Assembly (NCBI GenBank): GCA_028751875.1
Contig: CM054138.1
Location: 40,644,580 to 40,708,579 of the forward strand
Reading direction: 5' to 3'
Source: Rapana venosa
Lineage: Eukaryota > Mollusca > Gastropoda > Neogastropoda > Muricidae
Length of the DNA stretch: 64,000 nucleotides
Below are positions 1-35,604 of the stretch, one piece after another. A program made the translations under genes and the position numbers. Under the pieces are notes generated by a model that worked only from the letters and a program-made list of their open reading frames with translations, was not told the origin of the DNA and made no database searches. Each line of letters begins with the position of its first letter. Within the stretch, counting starts at the first letter, position 1.

Positions 1-230
1 TTTTGAGCATACATGCCCCATTAGCTTCTTTATAGATAAATATTATTAGAGCAAAAATAAACCACTTGTTTGTCTCTAATACCACTTTTTGGCAACAGCC
101 CAATTAGCTCTTGTTATTAACATGTTTGAGCAAACAGCCAATTAGCTTTGTTATTAATGTTTCGAGCTAAAAGCCAATTACTGTTGTGGCTTAACATGTT
201 TGAGCAAAACAGCCTCTTTAGTTTGGTTTT
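1..230 (+). repeat. Degenerate tandem repeat with TGTTTGAGCAAACA core
   Basis: Several imperfect units contain ATGTTTGAGCAAACAGCC followed by an attagctttgttattaac-like stretch. The core TGTTT-GAGC-AAACA is a small inverted repeat. The same unit recurs at about 60290-60425. Confidence 0.7.
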
Positions 231-239
231 TAAAAAACA

Positions 240-1560
240 AACATGATAAAAGAGCACAGTTAGTCATTTTCTTTCACTGAGTAATGTTATTGAAGTGAAA
301 ACAGATTGTTTTTCATGTTTGAGCATAACCATGCAGTTTGGTCTGAAATGATTTGTACAAGCGACCACACAGTGTAGGGCTTGATATTACGTGTGGTTTA
401 GTCTTCTTGAGTGTATGTTGTTAAGTATTACCTTTTTGTGCATTGAGCATTTGCTTTGTTTAAATTTGCTTTGAGAATTATTACTAATCATGATAACAGA
501 CTATGTTTTAACTTTAATAATAAATCAAGGTCCTGTTTGAAACTAATGATAATACTAGGCACAGCTAGTTTTGAAAACTGATTACGCTTTGAAGACAGCC
601 AGTTGTGTTGAATGAATCAAAATTTAAAAACCGCAGCACACAGGAAACTATGATTTAAATGAGCCAGTATGTTATTAACTATTACCTCGAATAATAGAAG
701 ATGTTGAAATGAAAATCAAGATTGCACAGTGTTTTGAAAATCTATGAGGGACTACAAACACATGCAGTTTGGTCTGAAAGTATTATGTGCAATGCTTTGA
801 AAATGAGATGTGTATTGGGTGATTCCACCTTGTGTTTGAAATCTATTCTGATGTAATAGCACTCAGCTTAAGTTATTACTATTTGTGTAATGCTAGCTTT
901 TGCTGTCTTGATATATTATATTTTGCATATAGCAGACATTATTCACATTAAATAAGCATGGATAAACAGAACTATGTTTTGAAAACTAAATTATTAATAA
1001 ATAGCACAGCTATGTTTTGAAAACTAAATTATTAATAAATAGCACAGCTATGTTTTGAAAACTAAATTATTAATAAATAGCACAGCTATGTTTTGAAAAC
1101 TAAATTATTATAAATAGCACAGCTATGTTTTGAAAACTAAATTATTATAAATAGCACAGCTATGTTTTGAAAACTAAATTATTGATATTTAGCAGAGCAT
1201 TAGTTGTGAACTAAATCAAAAGCTAAGCTTGAGTTGTGTGACGAACTATTTTGATCTCCACAGACTAGTGTTTGAGACGGATGTAGATGATCAGAATAGC
1301 AAGCAGTGTTTTGACAACTAAATTTATTGAAGTCAAAGAGAGCTATGCTTATGAGAATTCAAATGATGAATAGCACAGCTTGAAAACTATTTGAGCTTGT
1401 TTTGAAAATCTATATCAATAATAGCTCAGTTACTGTATGTGCTGAAACTAAATTTTTTGCATAAATAGTGTGCTATGGTTTTTTTTGAAACTAAATTATA
1501 ATTAAACAACAGGCTATATTTTGGAAAACTTTTATGAAGAAATGACTAGCTTTTGTTTTT
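240..1560 (+). repeat. 38-bp minisatellite with decayed flanks (clean copies 973-1190)
   Basis: Six near-perfect copies of a 37-38 bp unit start TATGTTTTGAAAACTAAATT and end in ATAGCACAGC. For several hundred bases on each side, fragments of the same unit (TTTTGAAAACT, AGCACAG, CTATG) recur with many changes. The array appears older and larger than its clean core. It may lie in an MTHFD1 intron or upstream DNA. Confidence 0.8.
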
Positions 1561-3794
1561 GTACACAAGATTAATGGCACAGTCAACAGAATCTGAAGCT
1601 CTTTGCTGAGAAGCATGACAATGTGAGTCCCAACATTGCTAAACTTCAAGACTGCTTAGAGACAAACATCTTGATATGAACAGGTGTGATCAGTTTGAAT
1701 TTGTTTCCACGTGTATTCCTCACGTCAGTAGAAAGAATTGTACAATTAGGGTGACCGAAACAATGTGCTCTTGGTTTATTCCCAGATGTTCTTTCAGAAA
1801 CGATGAATTAGGATTTATGTGATGGTCATTTGCTGTTATTCAAGCATTAGTTTTTTGCTTTTTTTTTTCTATATCTGCAATAAACTGTTAGAATGTTTGT
1901 TCAATTTGTCCAGAGAAGCATTTTGATTGTGAACCAGGTCCATAAGCATTGAGCTTTTCAGATTATGAGCATTGAACAATTGTTAGTTTAAAAGTTCAGA
2001 ATCTTAAAACAAATACTCTTGAAGGATATAGATCAAACTTGTATGTTCCATTGTTTCTTTCAGCATTTTGAGACTGTAATTATATTAATTAGGTGAATTG
2101 TTTTTTTTCCCTCAGGCTTAGTAAAAGCTCAAAATGATCAAGTCAGGCAATCATTGTTTTCAGCAGTTTTTAGGTTCCCGTATGTCAGGTGAATAACATG
2201 CATTCTGTTATTCTGGTTACATTTGTTTCCCCATCATTTTGATGGAACATCCAACATTTGCAAGGATGGCCATTTTCATGTTGTGTGAGTTCTATAGATT
2301 TGAGCCCTTACCAGAACATGATCTAATGTATATTTCATGAGAGTCGTGTCTGCCTCTTTTCCTTTGCCTCAATTGACCTTGGAGATATGATTAGTAATAA
2401 GCTAACAATTGATCATCCTGCAAGTTGTTTTTAGTGAGAGGCCATACCTTAAGGATTCATTTGTGGTGTCAATAAGAAGTTAGATTCAAGAGCTTAGGTA
2501 AAATTGTAATTGTTGCCATTGAATATCATGCACAGTATCCCAGTTCCTGTCATCTCTCGTGATACTTTGTTCCTGCCCATGACATGCTTATGATGTGGAA
2601 AGTGGTTCTGCCTTTTTTTCTGTGGTTTCTTGGCAAGTTAGATGATGCCTTGACATGAATTAGTATCTTAAAATAGTTTAGGCAATGCCTTGCATTGCAT
2701 GAGGCATTGTGAAAAGATTAAAAGCTGCATGGAAATAATATTGTTGTTAATTACAGTATTTTACTTTTTCTTTGTTTTCCTGGATTTAATCTCTGTTGTT
2801 ACGTTGGTGAGATTGGTTCTGTGTTTCTGTTGATCTCTCCTGATGGAAGGTTGGGTAGCCATATTCCATTAGGATGATATCTAAACATTATTCAGTGTCT
2901 CCATCCACTCCTAGTCCTTCGATGAGACTATAAACGAGGCTCGTGTAGTGAACGATTGCGAAGTTCTTGGCAACTGTTAATCCTGTTTGCTGTTCGAAGG
3001 TAGGCCATTGTGGCAGGTGGGAACCACATGACCAAAATCTAAAAAACGCATACTCATGCTAAAAGTCATCTGAGTCTTGATTTGTTGCTTTAAAGATCGC
3101 CCTATAAAGAATATCATTACATGTTATTATTTTGGAGGTTACTTGTCGTGGTGCATGATAACCTCCTCTTTTGCTTGAGGGATTGTCTGCACAGATATTT
3201 CACTATAAGGAATAAATATCTTTCCAACATTACTCTCTAATTTGTGGCATAGCAGCTCCGCTTTCAGCTGTCCAGCTATGCTGCTGGGCCGCTTGCTCAG
3301 AAACTTGCCATTTTTTTGTATAACTTTAGAGCACTGGTTCAGGTGTGTGCGAGTGTGTGGATGAAATGAACAAGGGGTAGCTTGAAGAGCAGTGAATTAT
3401 CCCAGGTGAAACTGTTGTGGTGAGTTTCAGATTGCTGTAGAATATTAGCTGGCAGATGTTTTGACTGAATGGTGTAGTACAGTGATACACTACTGTATCG
3501 TTTTGTGATTGTCTGCCCGCCTCCGCAGAAAAGTATGAACCAAAGACAAGTTTCTGCATAAGAGCACATTGAAAGATGAATGAATGTATCTAAAAATGTG
3601 TTTTTTTTCATGTAGTCTCTTTCAGTAGCTTCAGGACAGAATAATGAGTGTACAGTGAGGTTTAAACAGTTTTAAAAAAAATAATTTCATACATTGTTAC
3701 TAATGTTCTGGAGATTCAGGTTATTCTTAAGCAAAAACTTAACTAAGTTTAAGATGGGGGGGGGGGGTGTAAACATTTCGTTGGTTGTTATTTA
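1561..3794. other. AT-rich non-coding sequence upstream of the first clean MTHFD1 exon
   Basis: No exon for the missing residues before LPLD was found by reading the plus strand here. A SINE fragment lies at about 2905-3140: a fcctagtccttcgatgagac-like block, a gtaggccattgtggc-like block, and a degenerate GATTTGTTGCTTTAAAG tail. The small open frames on the minus strand at 3.3-3.6 kb resemble nothing known. Confidence 0.5.
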
Positions 3795-3956
3795 CGCGGA
3801 GGATGGAATCGGGTTGACCAGGGGAATAAAGAACAGTAAAGCAGCGGATGGGCGCCGCCCTCAATATGCTGCCCCCTAGAGAAGTGAGGTCTCTGACGCC
3901 TCGCTCCCCTACGACCTTATAGGTGATGGGTCTCCTTTACCTTTTCTTTTTTTTAC
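3795..3956 (+). repeat. 3' half of the tRNA/5S-like SINE, abutting an MTHFD1 acceptor
   Basis: It contains GGGCGCCGCCCTCAATATGC, the AGAGAAGTGAGGTCTCTGAC block, CGCTCCCCTACGACCTTATA and the terminal gggtctcctttacc. All are shared with the fuller copies at 9533, 35605 and 41105. It ends about 20 bp before the exon at 3977, so part of the pyrimidine tract of that acceptor comes from the element. Confidence 0.75.
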
Positions 3957-3976
3957 CTATTGGTGTGTGGTTTCAG

Positions 3977-27063
<23,087 letters not shown>

Positions 27064-27766
27064 CTGGGGAAGCCGCAGCAGATGGAGCTGGGGTCAAGGC
27101 TGGGTGACTGCTGCAACATCGGCAAGAGGAAAACTGCAGACACCGACCAGTAACTGTTGTTGTTGTAGTGGTGGTGGTGGTGAGGATGAGTGGAGCTTTG
27201 ACACGGACGGTCGGTCTGTACAGAGAGGGGGACCAGTTCGATGTTGTCAGTCTTCGGACATGTACTCCGCTTGTTTTTCATTTTGTAGCCTAAGTGCGAT
27301 CGTGATTTCTGTTGGTCTTTTTTGTTTTGTTTGTTGTTTTATATGCTTTTCCGGTACTCTTTTTTTTTTTAACAATTTTTTTTCTTAACCTTTCAAGCAT
27401 TTTCTCTACTTGTTTATGGAAAAAGAATCCGGTTTTGTTGTCTATAACAAGAAGTGTGTGGGTTGTGGTGTCTGCAGCTTATGTTAATGTCATCCCAGTG
27501 ATGTTTGTTGGGGCGATGGCGGTGCCGTTCTTTGTGAGCAGTTATGTTTAAATCACTGCCTTGTTAGAATGAGTGTTTCAAGCACAAAGGCTAGTGTGGA
27601 GGCCTGTTGTGTTAAAAAGATATCTTTTAGGTGGTGGGGTGGGGTTGTTTTGTGGTTGGGTTGGGGTTTTTTTTCATGTAAAGTTTACCAGCAATAATGA
27701 CCTTTGCTTGCTCACAGTTTGGGATCTTATTTGAAAAGTTCTCTTTGCTTAACATCTCTCTCTGTC

Positions 27767-27799
<33 letters not shown>

Positions 27800-27811
27800 T
27801 TTGTCTTCTGT

Positions 27812-27885
<74 letters not shown>

Positions 27886-28490
27886 GGTCATTGTTTTCTT
27901 TTCAGGACTCGTTGAGTTTTGCTCAGCACTTGATACCTTTTTGAGTGAATCAGATTTCTGACTGTTTTGTGAGAGACACTTTACTGTTGCATGAAAACAT
28001 GAGTGTTTATAGGCATTTCCCTATCTGCATTTTTGTTGTAGGCATGTTATATCTTTTCATCATGAACTACTTTCAATTCATAAAAAAAAAAAACAGTATT
28101 AAAAGAATGCACGAAATTTTGTTTTAATTCATTTTGGGAAAAAAATCTTTTACAATGACCAATTTTGTGTTCTGGTTGCATTGCACGTAACCGAGACAAA
28201 CCATGTTGCAGATACTGATTGTTCAGGTTAAAAAATCATCGTTGCCATAATATGTTCTTCACTGAAATAGTCGGGCCTTGTTTTTGTCAAAGCTGTTTTT
28301 GCACATCATGTAATTGTGACAGGAATGGTGCCAGCGCTTTATTTTTGTCAAAGCTGTTTTGCACATAGTGTCAATGTGATAGGAGTAGTGCCAGTTTTCT
28401 GTGGCTTCCTCCTCCTCCTCCTCCATGTGGCCTTACATTTCCTGCTGTGAACAGACTTGTGCTTCTGTGTTCATCCTGCCTTTAGTGATC
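27064..28490 (+). other. Putative MTHFD1 3' UTR start with T-rich and (CTGT)n/(CT)n tracts
   Basis: Transcribed continuation of the last exon is expected here. A (CTGT)n/(CT)n microsatellite lies at about 27755-27883. An ATTAAA at 28098-28103 is the first plausible poly(A) signal seen. No other signal is convincing. Confidence 0.5.
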
Positions 28491-28492
28491 CT

Positions 28493-29045
28493 TCATCAGA
28501 AACCAGATGGATTTGCTATGGCGATTTATTGTTGATTTTGCATGGATTGTTCATCAGAAACTAGATGGATGGCTATGGCGATTTATTGTTGATTTTGCAT
28601 GGATTGTTCATCAGAAACCAGATGAATGGCTATGGCGATTTATTGTTGATTTTGCATGGATTGTTCATCAGAAACTAGATGGATTGCTTGGGGATTTGTT
28701 GTTGACTTTGCATTTCATCAGAAACCAGATGGATTGCTTGGGGATTTGTTGTTGGCTTTGCATGGATTGTTCATCAGAAACCAGATGAATTCCTTGGGGA
28801 TTTATTGTTGATTTTGTATTGACCCTTCATCAGAAACCAGATGGATGGCTTGGGCATTTATTGTTGATTTTCCATGGATTGTTCATCAGAAACTGGTTGA
28901 ATTGCTTGGGCATTTATCGCTGATTTTCCATGGATTGTTCATCAGAAACCAGATGGAGTGCCTGGGGATTTATTGCTGATTTTGCATAGATCATTCATCA
29001 GAAACGAAATGGATTGCCTGGGGATTTATTGCTGACTTTGCAGAG
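28493..29045 (+). repeat. 56-57 bp minisatellite, about 10 copies
   Basis: Copies start TTCATCAGAAACCAGATGGA and include gatttattgttgattttgca. Starts are at about 28493, 28550, 28607, 28664, 28714, 28770, 28826, 28882, 28939 and 28994. The 57-bp period is a multiple of three, so a 93-codon open frame with a 19-residue repeat crosses it. No homology supports coding. Confidence 0.9.
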
Positions 29046-32000
29046 TCCCTGTACTGTTGGATTTGTCTGTCTATGGATTGAGTTTGCATGCTGAGGAGAT
29101 AAAGGAATATTTTATTGGGAATTTTTTTTTTTTTCAAGTACTCAATTGCATTTACACCAAAATACAGCTCTTTTTTTTCTAGCTTCAGTTGCAGCTTCCT
29201 ATTTTTGTTGTTATTGTCCTCCTTGCCATTCCCACCCTATTTCAACCAAAAACAAATTGTGTGTCTTCCTTTTTTGAGGCGTCATCTTTTTTCCCTTAGA
29301 TTTATTTTTGTAGTGATTGAAAAAAGAAGTTCCAGCCTTGGGGAGTATTTGCATCCATGCCATTTGTTCCGTCATTGTGCAGTGCCATATGCATTGTGTG
29401 ATTGAAGCATGACTGCAGGGCTGTCTGTCTGTCTACCCCTGCGATTTATCTGTAGTGTCTACCGAAAATGATGTAAAAGTTTGGAGCTGTGGTTGTGAGT
29501 TGAAGACTGCTTTTTGCCACTTTGAAAATGCAATTTATTGCGCTAGCATCATCCTTAGTAGAGATTTTCCGATTTTGTCAAATCTGTGCTGTGAGTGGCC
29601 GTTCGGTTTTTTTCTCTGCACATTCCTGTCTGTGCACTGTGGAAATGTTCGTGGTGGGAAGACAATCAGGCCAGTGGCCAAAGTCATTCTTTATTTGACA
29701 AGACAACCGCACAGGTTTTCTGTAGAAGTACAGAAACGCACCCGGTAGTTCAGGCAAGTCAGGATGTGTTCTGCACAGCTTGGTTGGACTTCAAAGTTGA
29801 CGGATTAGGGCAGATTTAATGGGAGGTTCTAGATAGTTTTTCCAAAAAATTAAGAGGCAAGGGGATGGACAGTGCTTTTCAAGCCTGTGTTTCCACTCCC
29901 TCTGCATTAACCTTTTCCTTATGGGTAGCCTGCTATAGGGTAACCAACCATCTACTAACCTTCCCTCTGTATCACCCACTACTGGGTTACAGTAACATAC
30001 ATATTACATGCACAGTGCACATTGGGACGGAGGCATTCATGTCTTAAGTACTGATGTGTTACTGTATTGTTTTTTCCCCACAAATTTTTTTATACTTAAA
30101 GAAGAAAAAATATGCTGAAACGTCCAGTCAATTGAACAAATTTCTTTTGTTTTTTTTGAAGCATTAGTTGGGTTTTTTTCCTTGAAAACTTGGGCCAGTT
30201 AGAAAAAAGATTGTATAGTAAGAGAGAAAACATTTGAATCTATTGTTGGCTGGTGTTGAAGCATATCATATGTGTTGACATGTTGTGTGTGTGTGTGTGA
30301 AGCAGGTTGTGACCCCCCTCCCCCTCTCTCCCCCTCATTTACCTTAAAATGCCAGATTCCCAGAAAAAAACCAAATGTTTTTAAAGTTGTTTTGATTTCA
30401 GTCAAACAATGAAGAAGACTGAAAAGATTGATGCATCTTTTTTTTTTTCTTTTTTAGTTTGAAACATAGACCCCTCTTCTTCTGTCCTTTAGCGTCACAA
30501 CAACCCGTATGAAGCTATTGCTTTTTTTAGTAAATCATGAAATGACTGAATAGATATATTTTTTCGTTTTTTAGTTTTAACATGCTTCATCTTGTCTTAG
30601 TTCAAATCACAGAAAAGCAAAGCAATCCAAACCAAATCAAAGACATTGTGCATGCATTTACCAGGAATGAACTGGAAGACACACACAGCCTGTGCATTGC
30701 TTTTAACTCATTCAGCCCTGGGCCCCAGCACTGCTTTGGCAAGACATGAGAAGTCTTGCCGGCCTTAGCCTGAGCAGCTCGCAGGGTAGGTAGTGCCCTT
30801 TGTGTTTTTGTTGTGAAATAGATATAATCGTGAGTTTTAAGAAATTTTTTAACAAAAGGGTTCATTGAGCAAAATCATTAGTCAAATTTAGAACTTGTCC
30901 AATCATTCTCCATGAAAGTTGTTCTTGCCATAGTTGTTCTGTCATCCAAAAATGGAGAGGAAGCAACTTGGTTTTTAGTAGCTTTGTGTGGGCATGGAAG
31001 GATGATGGTGGCCATTGGTTCAGTTGTAGTGAGGCATCAGTGTATTGGAGAGAGGTCATGGACAGCTGGTGGGACATGTCGGAGCAATAAAAAAAGAATT
31101 TTAAGTTAAAAAGAAGGAGAGATGCAAGGCAAGTTTTTCTGTGTTGCGAGATGGTGGCAGGTATATTTTACCAGACACGCATGGAAATGTTATGGTTTAG
31201 AATGTCGTGTTATGGATGCCTTTTTCCTGAATGTTTGGTATTTGTGGCTGGCTGTCATGGTGTGGTGTACACTTCCACTTCCAGAGCAGTATTGGGCTCT
31301 TGTGTTGCACACATCTCCCGCCATGCCTTGTATGACCGATTCATTGTCTTTTGTCTTTTAACTGAGGCAAAATCACTGCATTTGGAAAATTGTTGAATTG
31401 TGCACTCTAAAATCATGATCATCCTTATTTTTGTTTTTGTGAATTAAAATCTGAAATGTTTGGATTGAATTTCCTCCAGATGTCGGCTGCAGATTGTATA
31501 ATCATGCATGGCTGAACTAGTTTATGTTAACATCTGTTTTTATCAGACATGAACACTGATAGGTATCGGGGAAAGTATAGATTGTAATCAGCTAATTGTG
31601 TGTAATCAGATTATTTGATTAAAGCAAATCTCTATTTCATGACTTTTCAGAGTATGACTACTGTTTTGTATGAGTGTGTAATGTTGTTTACAGTCCTACT
31701 GACCATGAAAGCCATATCATCAGGGCTGTCACCTCATTCAGTTTCAGTGGCTCCAGTAACATTCACTTCAAGCTCAAAACCAACACTTTCCTACCTTCAA
31801 ATATCCAACACTGTCAATCTGAAAAAATCAAGAACATCAAGTGACGCCATACCTAAACATTTAATTCCTTAAGGCTACTGAAACTAGGCCATACTGAAGA
31901 TGCCAGCTTAATTTATCATTCCCAGGGTCACAAAAAGCTTTTAAAAAATCATTTCAAAGTACACAAATATACATTTAAAAAACGCTCTATAGGCAAATAA

Positions 32001-32120
32001 CACTGCAGAAAGGACATCCTGTGTCCATCCCAGTGCTTACATACCACTGCTGGTCTCCAGAACAAAACAATACTGGCACAATGTAAAATAACATATGAAA
32101 AGAAAACATATGTCAATTTG
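29046..32120. other. Intergenic or 3' flank sequence, nothing recognised
   Basis: AT-rich, unique-looking DNA with T-runs and one short GT run (about 30285). No exon-like segment with splice borders or family motif was found. In particular there is no peroxiredoxin PGAFTPxCS exon. Confidence 0.5.
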
Positions 32121-32124
32121 CTTG

Positions 32125-32660
32125 AAAGAGGCAGAGTGGACTGTGAAGGCAGAAAAACAAGAGATGATAGAAAGGTAAGGACAAAGACAGAGAATGTTAG
32201 AAAAGGGGAAATGCCTAGAACAGAATTTCCAGAAGGTGGGGATGCTGTATATACTGAAAGAGCCTCAGCAGGACAAAGACAAAGAGAGCGATAGAAAAGA
32301 GGAACTGTCGAGCACAGAATTTCCAGAAGGTGGGGATGCTATTTATACTGAAAGAGCCCTGGCATCTCCACAGGGTGTGCGTAATGACTTGCTGTGAAGC
32401 TGAAAGCTGCTTCTGAAGGAAAACCCGATGCTAAAAATGCCCTCTTGTGTCATATGTCGAGCGCACGGCAGTATTTGTCAGGGCATGACAGGACCCCTTT
32501 CAGTATAAATAGCATCCCCATCTGGATGGAAAATCTGTGCTAAAAATTTCCCCTTTTCTATCATGCCCCCATTTCTGTCTTTCTCCTCACCTCTCTATCC
32601 TCTCCTTCTCATGCCTATTTTCTGCCTACCCAATCCATTCTCCTGCCTTTTTTTCATGCT
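32125..32660. repeat. Partial copies of the 320-bp repeat, the last inverted
   Basis: Two direct partial copies (AGCACAGAATTTCCAGAAGG, TGGGGATGCTATTTATACTG, aaagagccct) end at about 32380. At 32490-32660 the same blocks occur in reverse (cagtataaatagcatcccca, CTTTTCTATC, TCTCCTGCCTTTTTTTC). The two arms could form a hairpin around roughly 110 bp. Confidence 0.65.
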
Positions 32661-34169
32661 AGTCTGAAAATTGTTTCTTATGAGCTGCCCTGAAGTGGGA
32701 ATGTCGGCTGAGGCCAGCAGGCAGACCTCCTGCAGAGTTACGAGCACAGGAGAAGACCAGGCACTACACATTCCAGCCAATAAGGGAATGGAGAAGAAGA
32801 TTATTTGTTGTAGAGTTTGGGGGATTGTAGGGGGGGGTGTGTGGGGGGTGATGGGGTGTTTACAGGAAATGTAAACTGCCTGTAGGCATTTTCTGGCTGG
32901 TCATTTCTAGCTTATTATTAAAGTAGTACAGTATCATCCAGTCCAGTCCAATCTCGTTTATAGCCCCGCTGACCTCAGAGGCCATATCAGAACATAACAT
33001 AATGTATATAGTTTTCATAACATGCAGGCAATTTGTTAATTGTGTGATGAGAACCAGTCCACCCAGGAGGTGAAGTATGACTGCGGGTGATGTCCTCCAC
33101 CGAGTGCTTGAATTAAATTAAATTAAATTCATCCTGACCACATCTGCCAGGGGATCAATTTGCAGATTGTCAGCAATGCACAAAGCTTGTCAGCGTTGCA
33201 CAAATCTTCAGGGCGAGGGAGGGATCCCATATTTGAATTCTGTCCAAAGTTGCATTGTTGACAAGCCTTTGGACTGTGGGCAGTTGGCTGGTTGCTAGTT
33301 TTTTTGTTTTTTTTATAGAGACAACCTTGCTGCTAGTTTGTTTTTTAAGGGACAACCTGGTTTGTTTTTTAAGGGACAACCTGGTTGCCAGTTTTTTTGA
33401 AGAGACAACCTGGTTGATAGTTTTTTTAAGGGACAACCTGATTGCTAGTTTTTTGGGGTGTTTTTTTTAAAGAGATAACCTGGTTGCTAATTCTTGGTGG
33501 GTTTTTTAATGACAACAAACTGAAGTCTAGCGCACACTGCACTTAACACATGTAAAAATGCACAACAAAGAGTTTGTGGCTGAAGTCAAGAAACCGATAG
33601 TTGGGAAACAACTGTACACCTTGGGTTACACACTGGAAGGTTGTGGGTTTGCAGGATGGAGTATTGGAGTCATAGCTGTAGGGATTTTTCGGATTCGGGC
33701 CAGCTCCTACCCAGAGTGGTTCACTGTTGTACTGTGGGTTCATTGGGAAGACTGGGACCACACAGTCGAGCGCCATCCTCTTTAAGGATGCAATTTTGAG
33801 AGTTGCTCAAATTACCTAACCACTGCTGCAGTTTTCTGTTCTTAGCCCTGTTGATGGTGGGGATATATTATTTGGAAGTGTGGTGGTATATTATTGATAG
33901 GTAGGAAGTGTGGGGTTTTTATGGTAGGTAGTGTAGATATGGTAGGAAAGTGTAGATTTGGTAGGAAGTGTAGATATGGTAGGAAGGAGAACTGGTGTAG
34001 TGTAGGATTGAGTAGGAAGTGTAGTATGGTAGGAAGTTGCAGAGTATTCAAACCTGTCAAGTATCTCAAATCAACATGCACTTCTATAGTTGCAGCATGT
34101 CACCATCCTCATCCTCTTTGATCAAACATGCAATGAAAGAAAATTTGCTCAGATTCGTGGTTTTGGTCG
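32661..34169. other. Unique-looking DNA with two short degenerate tandem repeats
   Basis: About 33330-33490: repeated GGGACAACCTGGTTGCTAGT-like units of about 28-45 bp. About 33890-34040: repeats of gtaggaagtgtagatatggt. No coding evidence was found. Confidence 0.6.
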
Positions 34170-34655
34170 CTACGGTGGTTCGGTGGTCTAGAGAGAACGC
34201 GCTTGCTAGAAAGCGAAAAGTCCGTGGTCTGAAATGTGCGGCGGTTAAGGTACCCGTTTGGACCGAAATTTTTTCCATCCCTTAGACATGATGATGGTCT
34301 GGGCGTAGTCTTTTCGGATGAGACGATAAACCGAGTCCTGTGTTACACTAATTATTAGCGCAGCAAAGAACCAACGGCAACAAGAGAGTTGTCCCTGGCA
34401 AAATTCTTAGAAAAAGCACTTGATGGGAAACAAATACTGTTGCAGACAGGAAAAAAAAAAAAAAAATGGGTGGCGCTGCTCTTGTGACGACGCGCTCTCC
34501 CCAGGGAGAGCAGCCCGAATTTCACGGAGAGAAATCTGCCGTGACTTAAAGTGGTATGAAATGAAATCTGAGCGCTTTGATTTGTTGCTTTACAAGACTC
34601 AGCGCTATATAAATTCCATACATTATTATTATTATTATTATTATTATTACGGTCT
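34170..34655 (+). repeat. tRNA-derived SINE of the second body type, with AGCGCT tail and (ATT)n end
   Basis: The head GGTGGTCTAGAGAGAACGCG is followed by TTTTCGGATGAGACGATAAA, GAGAGTTGTCCCTGGCAAAA, CTCTCCCCAGGGAGAGCAGC, then TGAGCGCTTTGATTTGTTGC, AGCGCTATATAAATTCCATA and (ATT)n. This is the most complete copy in the window and defines the 3' tail seen alone at 43.2 and 44.9 kb. Confidence 0.85.
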
Positions 34656-34989
34656 CGTGGTGACCTTAGTTCCAGTTTCTCCCTAGTTTTGTGCCTGTGG
34701 TGACAGTGTCAAGAGCCTTCAGGGTTGGAGGTTCACGGGGGAAAGGCAAAAAAAAGACGGTTGGAGGGATGTTGTGGTCACCAGCGTGGGTGGACGTCTC
34801 ACTTCAGCCTGGCTTTGTGACCGAGCACTTCATTACTGTCGTTATTCGAGTGTTTAGTAGGGGGTGTCCTGTGTGTGTTAGCTCAGAGCAGGCACCACTA
34901 CAGTGACCCAGCAGCAGAGCAGGACCACTCTGGCTGGTGACCCAACACGTCGGCCCGACAATGATGAGTTCTCTGTAGACTTCTGACCC

Positions 34990-35215
34990 TGAGGATGCCA
35001 CATAACGAATCTGGGTATAGCAGGCGCGCTTGCACACAAACACACACAGAACTCTTGCGCACACTTTATATCTGTTCTTTCTTTATTAAGGTAGGCCATT
35101 GTGTGCCGGTCGGAACAGATGACATTTACAAAACCACATACACACGGGGACTGGTTGCAAAAAAGCACATGAGTGCTTATTCCATTATCCTCGATATATA
35201 AGAATAAAATAAACA
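34990..35215 (+). repeat. SINE 3' part, plus orientation
   Basis: GTAGGCCATTGTGTGCCGGT, ACACACGGGGACTGGTTGCA, AAAGCACATGAGTGCTTATT and a terminal tatataagaataaaataaa, as in the other tails. Confidence 0.7.
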
Positions 35216-35604
35216 CACACGATAATGTACACAAAGAGGAAATGAAAAACGGGACTGCACTGCACTGTGGCAGTGTGTTGTACTACCCGGGAAGAGCAAT
35301 CTGAACAAATTACAGAAATTGTGTACGATTATCGATGCTGTGCCGTGCTATGCTATGGTATGCCATACCATATTTGTAGACGATAGATTTATAGATAGGA
35401 GTCAAGATTTCAGTTGGTCACTAGGAACAAGGCCGTTTTAAGGAATTTGGTTTTGGTTTTATCTCATTTTATGTGTGGTTGATGTGGTTTCTCCCACAAC
35501 GCGGTGACCGTCGTGGGGTGACCCTTATGGTTGGCCAGGGCGTTGATACAAGGAATGACAGTAGTGCTGGTTTTATACCCATTTTAATCTGTGTATAGTT
35601 GCAT

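Noticed and set aside
28507..28788. 93-codon frame with a 19-residue repeat
   Set aside because: Explained by a 57-bp tandem repeat whose length is divisible by three; no homology and in probable 3' UTR.
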